NCBI GenBank assembly: GCA_030667645.1
Contig: DAOUVM010000221.1
Location: 1-5,115 of the forward strand
Direction: 5' to 3'
Source: Ardenticatenales bacterium
GTDB taxonomy: Bacteria > Chloroflexota > Anaerolineae > Promineifilales > UBA4811
Length of the DNA: 5,115 bases
In this document: positions 1 through 5,115 of the stretch, piece by piece
Layout: every line of letters begins with the position of its first letter
Numbering within the stretch: the first letter of the stretch is position 1
Translations under genes and position numbers: made by a program
The notes under the pieces: model-generated
Database searches by the model: none
What the model saw: the letters and a program-made list of their open reading frames with translations, nothing else
What the model was told of the DNA's origin: nothing

Positions 1-894
1 GGCACGGTGGCGGCCGTCGACGGCATTGACCTGCAGGTGAAGCGTGGCGAGACCTTTGGCCTGATTGGGCCGGATGGAGCGGGCAAGACGACCGCCACCC
101 GCGTCATTCTGGGATTGCTCAGGCGGACGGACGGCAAGAGCAACATCCTGGGCTATGATTCGATGGATGACACCTATGCCATCCGCGCGTGCGTCGGTTA
201 TGTCGCCCAGCAGTTCGCGCTCCCGGGCGACATGACGGTAATGGAGAACATTCGCTTCTTTGCCAACGTTCACCGAGTCGGCCGGAAAGAACGGCGCCAG
301 CGGATTCCCAAGCTGCTCGAATTCGCTGGACTGGACGGTTTCACCAGCCGGCCGGCTCGCCTGCTCTCCGGGGGGATGAAGAAGAAGCTGGCTCTGGCAT
401 GCAGCCTGGTCCATGAACCAATGGTAGTCGTACTCGACGAGCCAACACTTGGCGTCGATCCCGTCAGCCGCCGCGAATTCTGGAACTTGCTGGGCATCCT
501 GCGCGCAGAGAGGGAACTGACCATCTTTGTCTGCACGCCCTACATGGATGAGGCGGAGCGCTGCAACCGGGTCGGCCTAATGTATGGCGGGAAGCTCATT
601 GCCTATGGCGCTCCGCCGGAGGTCAAAGGATTGGTGCCCGGCCGTCTTTTCGAGTTCGCCCCCTCGGATTTCGATCGAGCAGTGGCGCTAGTGACCGGAC
701 TGGAGGGAGTGCTAGAGGTGCAGACCTACGGATTGATGCTACGCGTATTCGCGGACGAGACGGTCACGCGACAGCAGGAAATACGGTGCGCCCTCAGCGC
801 CCAGGGGATCACTTGCCGGGGGATGCGCGAAATCGAACCCGGGATGGAAGAAGCGTTCATTAGTCTGGTACGCAGGGCAAGAGACGGTCAGTGA
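1..894 (+). CDS. ABC exporter ATP-binding protein, YbhF N-terminal-half type (5' partial)
   Basis: This is a cytoplasmic ATPase subunit predicted to power an ABC-2 type exporter. The reading frame is open from base 1, and G-T-V-A-A-V-D is the usual lead-in to an ABC domain, so the GTG at 7 is probably an internal valine and the true start lies upstream. Counting from that GTG (295 residues), Walker A is GPDGAGKTT (21-29), the Q-loop is Q68, the signature is LSGGMKKK (120-127), Walker B is VVVLDEP with D144/E145, and the D-loop is GVD (149-151). The H-loop reads CTPYMDEAE, so Pro178 replaces the switch histidine. A C-terminal accessory region of about 85 residues follows, ending in the EPGMEEAFISLV motif typical of these ATPases. 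The GPDG Walker A and LSGGMK signature match the N-terminal half of YbhF. It overlaps the next ATPase by 4 bp and probably forms a heterodimer with it. The family call is firm; the substrate is unknown. Confidence 0.93.
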   Translation, partial: GTVAAVDGIDLQVKRGETFGLIGPDGAGKTTATRVILGLLRRTDGKSNILGYDSMDDTYAIRACVGYVAQQFALPGDMTVMENIRFFANVHRVGRKERRQRIPKLLEFAGLDGFTSRPARLLSGGMKKKLALACSLVHEPMVVVLDEPTLGVDPVSRREFWNLLGILRAERELTIFVCTPYMDEAERCNRVGLMYGGKLIAYGAPPEVKGLVPGRLFEFAPSDFDRAVALVTGLEGVLEVQTYGLMLRVFADETVTRQQEIRCALSAQGITCRGMREIEPGMEEAFISLVRRARDGQ

Positions 895-1853
895 AGACGA
901 CATACAGGAATCCACCGCCTATCCAGGTCAAAAAGCTGACCAAGCGGTTCGGGAGCTTTGTCGCCGTGGACAAGGTCAGCTTTGTGGTAGAAAAGGGCCA
1001 AGTCTACGGCTGGCTTGGCCCCAACGGAGCGGGCAAGACGACCACCATCCGGCTGTTACTGGGCCTACTCAGACCGACCGAGGGCACATGCCATGTGCTC
1101 GGCTATGACTCGGCCACTCAAGCCAAAGCGATGCATGCCCACGTTGGCTATATGTCGCAGCTCTTTACACTCTACGACGATCTCACCGCGGCCGAGAACA
1201 TCCGCTTCTACGGTCAGGCCTTCGGTTTATCCCGGCGCGACTCGGGCCGACGGCGCGACGAGATCATCGAAATGGCCGGGCTGCTGGGGAGGGAAAACGA
1301 GCTCACTTCCAACCTCTCTGGTGGCTGGAAGCAGCGGCTGGCCCTGGGATGCGCCATTGTCCACCATCCCAAGGTGCTGTTCCTTGACGAGCCGACGGCT
1401 GGAGTGGACCCCATCAGCCGCCGCGAGTTCTGGGAACTCATTTATGCGATGGCGAGGCAGGGAGTGACGATCCTGGTGACTACCCACTATATGGACGAAG
1501 CTGAACTGTGCCAGCGGGTTGGGTTCCAGAGCCGAGGGCAGTTGATTGCCCTGGACACTCCTGACCGGCTCAAGGAAACGCAGATGCGTGGTCAAGTACT
1601 GGAGATTGACTGTACTGACAACCAAGCCGCCGTGCTAGTTCTGCAAGCCGCCCAGCGTGACGATCAGATCCCAATGGAGGAGATAGCGCTCTATGGCACT
1701 CGCCTCCATGTCATCATGCCAAACGCCGAGTCGTTCCAACAGTCAATACGGGCATTCCTGGAAAACCGGGGCGTCAAGGTACATGCCATCAAGCGGATTG
1801 CCCCCACTCTGGAAGATGTGTTTGTCTCAGCCGTCAGGCCAAGGGACGAATAG
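891..1853 (+). CDS. ABC exporter ATP-binding protein, YbhF C-terminal-half type
   Basis: This is a complete 320-residue ABC ATPase, predicted to pair with the preceding one. The order of elements is: a possible A-loop aromatic around F20-F23 (KRFGSFVAVD), Walker A GPNGAGKTT (43-51), Q-loop Q90 (YMSQLFTL), signature LSGGWKQR (142-149), Walker B VLFLDEP with D166/E167, D-loop GVD (171-173), H-loop histidine H199 (TTHYMDEAE), and a C-terminal accessory region ending APTLEDVFVSAV (304-314). Every nucleotide-handling residue looks intact, unlike its partner. The GTG start at 891 shares bases with the upstream TGA (GTGA), which implies translational coupling. No better in-frame start exists before the conserved IQVKKLTKRFG segment, and the ribosome site is weak. 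LSGGWKQR is typical of the C-terminal half of YbhF. Short nucleotide matches with the first gene (GGAGCGGGCAAGACGACC at 76-93 and 1026-1043) reflect shared motifs and paralogy. Confidence 0.95.
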   Translation: MKTTYRNPPPIQVKKLTKRFGSFVAVDKVSFVVEKGQVYGWLGPNGAGKTTTIRLLLGLLRPTEGTCHVLGYDSATQAKAMHAHVGYMSQLFTLYDDLTAAENIRFYGQAFGLSRRDSGRRRDEIIEMAGLLGRENELTSNLSGGWKQRLALGCAIVHHPKVLFLDEPTAGVDPISRREFWELIYAMARQGVTILVTTHYMDEAELCQRVGFQSRGQLIALDTPDRLKETQMRGQVLEIDCTDNQAAVLVLQAAQRDDQIPMEEIALYGTRLHVIMPNAESFQQSIRAFLENRGVKVHAIKRIAPTLEDVFVSAVRPRDE

Positions 1854-1915
1854 ACAGATATCCAGAGAGCTCACCCGTATCTATCCAGACGTGATCACTC
1901 GATAGGATAAATCAT
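1854..1915 (+). other. Short intergenic gap between ATPase and first adaptor
   Basis: This 62-bp spacer is the longest gap inside the + strand cluster. It contains a direct repeat TATCCAGA (1859-1866 and 1882-1889, 23 bp apart), an 8-bp palindrome GTGATCAC (1891-1898), and the AGGA ribosome site of the next gene. I see no convincing -35/-10 promoter pair and no terminator hairpin with a T-run. The adaptor is therefore most simply read as part of the same transcript as the ATPases. The repeat and palindrome are short enough to arise by chance. Confidence 0.4.
1904..1907 (+). promoter_or_regulatory. Ribosome binding site (AGGA) of first adaptor
   Basis: AGGA lies 8 nt before the ATG at 1916. 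It is a modest but well-placed Shine-Dalgarno and supports that start, which sits directly before a basic stretch and a hydrophobic anchor. Confidence 0.6.
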
Positions 1916-3463
1916 ATGGACAAGACGGCAACAGAAAAGAGCCCGCGCCGGCTCTTGCGCCTCCTGCTGGTGCTGTTGAGCCTGGCGCTGATGACCCTAT
2001 TGGTTGTTATTGTCCGCCAGGAGGACGCAGAGGCACCGGTAGTAGAATCAATCAGCAGATTCATGACTGTGTTGCCTCCCGAAATCCGTCCATGGGGAGA
2101 AAAACTGCTAGGCCACTCTGGAGAGGACGACGCTGGCGCTCTGGTGGCGTCTGGAATCATCCAGGCGGAGCAGGTCTCCGTCGCCAGCGAGTTTGGAGGG
2201 CGCATCGCGGATATCCCGGTGGCCGAAGGAGACACAGTAGCGGCCGGCGACTTGCTGGTGCAATTGGACACTGTGCTACTTGACGCGCAGATCGAAGCGG
2301 CCGCAGCACAAGCGGCGGTGGCCGAAGCAGCGCTGGCGCAAGCCCGCGCGGGAGTTCGACCAGGACAGATCACGGTGGCCGAGGCGCAACTCGCTGAGGC
2401 TATGGCCGGCCGTGACGCTGCGACACAGGCGGTCAGCGACACTCTCAAGCTGGTGGAGAACCCACAGGACATCCTGCTGCAAATTACTGTTGCACAGGCC
2501 GAGGCCATGGCAGCGCAGCGCCGGCTGGATCAGGCGACTGCCTTGAGGAACGCAGCCGAGGTCGCCAAGAACCAATTCGAAACCCTGGATGCCGGGTCGG
2601 ACGGACACCACAGAACCCTGATCAGCGCCGGTTCCGTCGACGAACTCCCAGGTCCGATACCCCCAGACCTCTGGGAACAACTGCCAGGACCGGTTGACGG
2701 CGTGCACACCATTGGCGACTGGGAGCTACACATCAGTGGCGGCAGCTACCGCCTCTACCGACTCGTCAACGTTCCGCTCGACATGCATCTGACGCCCAAC
2801 CGATGGTGGCAAGCCTGGGTGGGGGTCAACACCGCGACTATCCAGTTGGAAGGCATTCAGACCTCGCTTCACCATCTATATGGTCAACGGGATGACCAGC
2901 AGGCGGTAGAAGCTCGGGTCGATGAAGCATTGAGTGCCCTGGCTCAATCTAGAGCCCGGATCGCGGCCGCCCAGGCTCAACTGGATGGCATGCGAACTGG
3001 CGCCACTGCCGAGCAGGTTGCCGCCCTGGAAGCTCGCGTCGCTCAGGCGCTGGCAGCTATTGGAGCACTGGAACAAAAGCGAGCGATGATGACCATCACT
3101 TCGCCTCTGGACGGCACCGTCTTGAGCCTATCGGCCCATCCAGGTGAGGTCACGGCCGCTGGAGCTCGAATGCTCAGCGTCGCCGATCTGGCGGAAATGA
3201 ACCTGGTCCTGTACGTACCTGAGAACCGAATTGGCCAGGTGCATCTGAACGAGGAGGTCCACATTCAGGTGGATAGTTTTCCCGGCTGGGTTCTGGAGGG
3301 GTACGTAAGACACATCTCTGATCGAGCCGAATTCACCCCCCGCAACGTGGCCACAAGAGAGGAACGGATCAACCTCGTCTTTGCAGTCGAAGTCCGCATC
3401 GCCAATCGGGACGGCGCACTCAAGCCAGGAATGCCGGCTGACGCTCTGTTTGTCGGCCGGTAG
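1916..3463 (+). CDS. HlyD/YbhG-family periplasmic adaptor, membrane-anchored, with hairpin insertion
   Basis: This 515-residue membrane fusion protein is predicted to link the ABC exporter to the cell exterior. A basic N-terminus (RRLLR) and a hydrophobic segment at about 14-33 form an uncleaved anchor with the body outside. A linker follows (about 35-75). The first half of the lipoyl-like barrel is about 76-120 (ASGIIQAEQVSVASEFGGRI), and the outgoing hairpin helix is about 121-218, rich in Ala/Gln/Glu. Residues about 219-328 break the coiled coil: they are rich in Gly, Pro and Trp (PGPIPPDLWEQLPGPVDG, GDWELHISGGSYRLYRL, NRWWQAWVGV). The returning helix is about 329-390. ITSPLDGTVLSL (394-405) closes the lipoyl domain, and a beta-barrel/membrane-proximal part carries PENRIGQ (435-441), EFTPRNVATREER (472-484) and KPGMPADALF (503-512). 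E. coli YbhG is about 330 residues, so this protein is unusually long. The downstream gene is its paralogue. The family call is firm; the role of the insertion is unknown. Confidence 0.92.
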   Translation: MDKTATEKSPRRLLRLLLVLLSLALMTLLVVIVRQEDAEAPVVESISRFMTVLPPEIRPWGEKLLGHSGEDDAGALVASGIIQAEQVSVASEFGGRIADIPVAEGDTVAAGDLLVQLDTVLLDAQIEAAAAQAAVAEAALAQARAGVRPGQITVAEAQLAEAMAGRDAATQAVSDTLKLVENPQDILLQITVAQAEAMAAQRRLDQATALRNAAEVAKNQFETLDAGSDGHHRTLISAGSVDELPGPIPPDLWEQLPGPVDGVHTIGDWELHISGGSYRLYRLVNVPLDMHLTPNRWWQAWVGVNTATIQLEGIQTSLHHLYGQRDDQQAVEARVDEALSALAQSRARIAAAQAQLDGMRTGATAEQVAALEARVAQALAAIGALEQKRAMMTITSPLDGTVLSLSAHPGEVTAAGARMLSVADLAEMNLVLYVPENRIGQVHLNEEVHIQVDSFPGWVLEGYVRHISDRAEFTPRNVATREERINLVFAVEVRIANRDGALKPGMPADALFVGR

Positions 3464-3469
3464 GGAGGT
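3463..3469 (+). promoter_or_regulatory. Strong Shine-Dalgarno (GGGAGGT) of second adaptor
   Basis: GGGAGGT begins on the last base of the first adaptor's TAG stop and ends 4 nt before the ATG at 3474. This near-perfect site decides the start. The same frame is open further upstream to a TTG at 3381, but that start would overlap the previous gene by 83 bp and would bury the lipoprotein signal about 70 residues into the protein. Confidence 0.85.
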
Positions 3470-3473
3470 AGAA

Positions 3474-4757
3474 ATGGAACCGAAACGACGCTGCAGGGCC
3501 GGTACCAGGTCCCGCCCACACAGTGCAAGCAGCGCCCTGTGCTTTGCGGCGCTGGCGCTAGCCCTAGTCACAGCCGCTGTGGGCTGCTCCGGCCAGCCCA
3601 CAACGGATATTGAGAGCACGAGCGGCGCCTTGACGGCTTCGGGGACAATTCAGGTTAATGAGATCCGCATCGCCGCCGAAATGGCCGGCCGTGTGCTTGA
3701 GATACGGGCGGGGGCCGGTGAGCAGGTGCGGGCCGATGACATCCTGGTAGTCCTGGACGCAACCCCGCTCCTGCTCCAACTGTCCCTGGCAGAGGCGGCT
3801 GTTGCTACTGCTCGGGCGGACCTGGCCCTGGCGCGAGCCGGACCGTCCGCGGAAGAGATCGCCGTCGCCCAGGCAGCGCTGGCCCTGGCCAAGGCTCAAC
3901 GAGACGGTGCGCTCGCTGCATGGGAGAATGCACAGGATGTGATCGAGAATCCCAGGGAGCTTGATGCCAGGATAGCCGAGGCCTGGACACAGGTGGCGCT
4001 CGCCGAGCAGGGTGCGGAATTGGCACGGGCGATACTCGCCAGCGAGCGCCTGCTGCTTGATCAGCAACCAGAGGGTACGACGCAATGCCTGGTCGCCGAG
4101 TTTCAAGTGATGGCCGCGGAGGAGGCTCTGGCGGCTGCCCAAGCCGATCAGGAGACTTCCCAGAGACTGCTCTACTGGCTGCGACTGATCCGCAGCGAAC
4201 CGTTGGCCCTTGTCGCCCAGGCCAACGCAGTTGAGGGCCAGTATCGGGTGGCTGAGACCCGGGTCAAGGTGGCACAGGCCCAACTGGATGACCTGAAGTC
4301 CGGCCCCTCGACGGAGGAGCTCAGGGCACCAGAATCGGCTGAGCGGCAGGCAGAGGCCGAGGCCAACGTTCTGCGGGTGCAGGTGGATCGGCTCACCCTC
4401 AGAAGCCCGATCGATGGCATTGTGCTGCACCGCGTTCTGACGGCGGGTGAACTGGCAGCTCCGGCGGCAACCATCCTCACCGTGGCTGACCTGAGCGAGG
4501 TCAAGCTGGTTGTCTATGTACCGGAGAATCGGGTCGGCCAGGCAAGGTTGGGCCAGTCAGCGCTAGTGACAGTGGATAGCTATCCCAGCAGGACTTTTCA
4601 CGGTCAGGTGACTCGAATCGGAGATGAACCCGAGTTCACTCCGCGCAACGTCACCACTGCGGAAGAACGCATGAACACCTTCTACCCGGTCGAAATAAGC
4701 CTGCCCAACCCGGAGAGATTGCTCAAACCTGGCATGCCGGCCGATGCAGCCTTTTGA
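3474..4757 (+). CDS. HlyD/YbhG-family periplasmic adaptor, predicted lipoprotein
   Basis: This 427-residue second adaptor is paralogous to the one before it. From the ATG at 3474 the N-terminus is basic (KRRCR...RSR), followed by a hydrophobic stretch (about 21-36) and a lipobox-like AVGC, with Cys38 as the likely lipidated residue. The mature protein would then be held by lipid rather than by a transmembrane helix. The lipoyl-like half-motif is about 53-97 (ASGTIQVNEIRIAAEMAGRV). A long Ala/Glu/Gln-rich hairpin spans about 98-305 and contains an ENPREL segment also found as ENPQDI in the first adaptor. LRSPIDGIVLHR (309-320) closes the lipoyl domain. The C-terminal part has PENRVGQ (350-356), EFTPRNVTTAEER (387-399) and KPGMPADAAF at the very end. 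It lacks the Trp/Gly-rich insertion of its neighbour. The 10-bp spacing indicates the same operon. The lipobox has Ala rather than Leu at -3, so lipidation is likely but not certain. Confidence 0.9.
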   Translation: MEPKRRCRAGTRSRPHSASSALCFAALALALVTAAVGCSGQPTTDIESTSGALTASGTIQVNEIRIAAEMAGRVLEIRAGAGEQVRADDILVVLDATPLLLQLSLAEAAVATARADLALARAGPSAEEIAVAQAALALAKAQRDGALAAWENAQDVIENPRELDARIAEAWTQVALAEQGAELARAILASERLLLDQQPEGTTQCLVAEFQVMAAEEALAAAQADQETSQRLLYWLRLIRSEPLALVAQANAVEGQYRVAETRVKVAQAQLDDLKSGPSTEELRAPESAERQAEAEANVLRVQVDRLTLRSPIDGIVLHRVLTAGELAAPAATILTVADLSEVKLVVYVPENRVGQARLGQSALVTVDSYPSRTFHGQVTRIGDEPEFTPRNVTTAEERMNTFYPVEISLPNPERLLKPGMPADAAF

Positions 4758-4762
4758 GCGGC

Positions 4763-4782
4763 CTGGGATGGCTAATTCCCGG
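4763..4782. terminator. Weak hairpin in convergent intergenic gap (possible terminator)
   Basis: A 6-bp stem (CTGGGA at 4763-4768 against TCCCGG at 4777-4782, with one G-T pair) and an 8-nt loop sit between two convergent stop codons, 28 bp apart. The position suits a bidirectional terminator, but neither strand has a clear T-run after the stem. An alternative pairing, GGCTA (4770-4774) with TAGCC (4787-4791), overlaps it. The call rests mainly on location. Confidence 0.22.
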
Positions 4783-4785
4783 TTC

Positions 4786-5115
4786 CTAGCCGGTTCGAGC
4801 GCAAGCCTGCCAAGCTGGCGGCATGTGCCGCTTGTGTTCCGAGGACGCGATCATGCTCTGAACCCGGGTCAGCACTGCCGCGTCTACACTGGCGGTCTCT
4901 CCCCCCTCGATCGCCGCCAAAGTCGCGTCCAAGACATCGTAGGTGATCCCCATCTCCCCCTCGTCTGTCTGATCTGCCCACAAACCAGCCGTGGGTGGCC
5001 GATCGATGATCTGCTGGGGAACACCCAAGACACAGGCAAGTTCCCGCACCTGCCATTTGAACAGGTTGCCCAGCGGCTCCAGGTCCACTCCGCCGTCCCC
5101 ATACTTTGTAAAATA
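4786..5115 (-). CDS. nadE: NAD+ synthetase, C-terminal part (5' end outside window)
   Basis: NadE makes NAD+ from deamido-NAD+, ATP and ammonia (or glutamine-derived ammonia) in the cytoplasm. The frame is open from base 5115 with no start needed: it reads YFTKYGDGGVDLEPLGNLFK, so the GTG at 5088 is an internal valine. The 109 visible residues carry hallmark NadE motifs in order: KYGDGG with a preceding YFT, PLGNLFKWQVRELA, the PPTAGLW.DQTDEGEMGITYD block that forms much of the C-terminal active-site region, and SEHKRHMPP close to the end. The final residues (AWQACARTG) are not conserved. The PPTAGLW/QTDE style resembles archaeal and thermophilic ammonia-dependent enzymes more than E. coli NadE. 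Whether an N-terminal glutaminase domain exists cannot be seen. The gene converges on the exporter cluster and is functionally unrelated to it, so it marks the cluster's 3' border. Confidence 0.94.
   Translation of the reverse strand, partial: YFTKYGDGGVDLEPLGNLFKWQVRELACVLGVPQQIIDRPPTAGLWADQTDEGEMGITYDVLDATLAAIEGGETASVDAAVLTRVQSMIASSEHKRHMPPAWQACARTG

Noticed and set aside
76..1043. An 18-bp exact repeat (76-93 and 1026-1043), considered as a recombination or mobile-element repeat.
   Set aside because: Both copies encode the GAGKTT core of Walker A; it is explained by protein motif conservation and paralogy.
1693..1905. Small + strand frame running from the second ATPase into the gap.
   Set aside because: Most of it overlaps the conserved C-terminus of the ATPase in another frame; only its tail lies in the gap.
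1912..2508. Open frame of 198 residues on the - strand.
   Set aside because: Its Ser/Ala/Thr/Cys-rich low-complexity product is the mirror of the first adaptor's Ala-rich hairpin; no independent evidence of coding.
2570..2899. Possible frameshift or sequencing error as the cause of the odd segment in the first adaptor.
   Set aside because: The frame is uninterrupted, codon use looks coding, and the helical hairpin resumes in the same frame afterwards.
3381..3473. Upstream extension of the second adaptor to a TTG at 3381.
   Set aside because: It would overlap the previous gene by 83 bp, has no good ribosome site, and would place the signal peptide internally. The ATG at 3474 has a strong GGGAGGT.
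3128..3619. Open frame of 163 residues on the - strand across the junction of the two adaptors.
   Set aside because: It lies opposite conserved coding sequence and a strong ribosome site, and has no family features.
3564..4430. Long open frame of 288 residues on the - strand.
   Set aside because: It lies wholly opposite the second adaptor, shows no recognisable motif, and is an expected by-product of GC-rich codon use in an Ala/Glu-rich gene.
4779..4796. Direct repeat CCGGTTC (4779-4785 and 4790-4796), considered as an attachment or recombination site.
   Set aside because: It is only 7 bp, it reaches into the 3' end of nadE, and no mobile gene is nearby.

Overview
This window comes from a GC-rich bacterial genome. 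It holds most of an ABC-type export cassette on the + strand, and the 3' end of a housekeeping gene (NAD synthetase) runs into it on the - strand. Taxonomy cannot be read directly. The adaptor style (long Ala/Glu/Gln-rich hairpins ending in a PENRxGQ / EFTPRNVxTxEER C-terminal half) and the archaeal/thermophile-like NadE C-terminus would fit Chloroflexota (Anaerolineae-like) or a similar lineage. That placement is a low-confidence inference.

Layout: (1) 1-894, an ABC ATPase whose 5' end lies outside the window. (2) 891-1853, a second ABC ATPase joined to the first by a GTGA stop/start overlap. (3) A 62-bp gap. (4) 1916-3463, a membrane-anchored HlyD/YbhG-type periplasmic adaptor with a large non-coiled insertion in its helical hairpin. 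(5) A 10-bp gap with a strong Shine-Dalgarno. (6) 3474-4757, a second adaptor of the same family, predicted to be a lipoprotein. (7) A 28-bp convergent gap with a weak hairpin. (8) 5115-4786, the C-terminal 109 residues of NadE on the - strand.

The two ATPases look like the N- and C-terminal halves of E. coli YbhF carried as separate genes. The first has the GPDGAGKTT / LSGGMKKK pattern and no H-loop histidine. The second has GPNGAGKTT / LSGGWKQR and an intact H-loop. Together with the adaptors this resembles the ybhG-ybhF part of a YbhGFSR-like ABC-2 exporter. The permeases (YbhS/YbhR-like) are not in the window, and nadE closes the 3' side, so they should lie upstream of position 1 or elsewhere. 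The substrate cannot be inferred from sequence; drugs, lipids or other hydrophobic compounds are all possible.

I see no CRISPR array, tRNA, rRNA, insertion sequence or phage gene, and no wholly new system. The parts most worth a second look are the two tandem adaptors with different membrane anchors, the roughly 110-residue insertion in the first adaptor, and the asymmetric ATPase pair.
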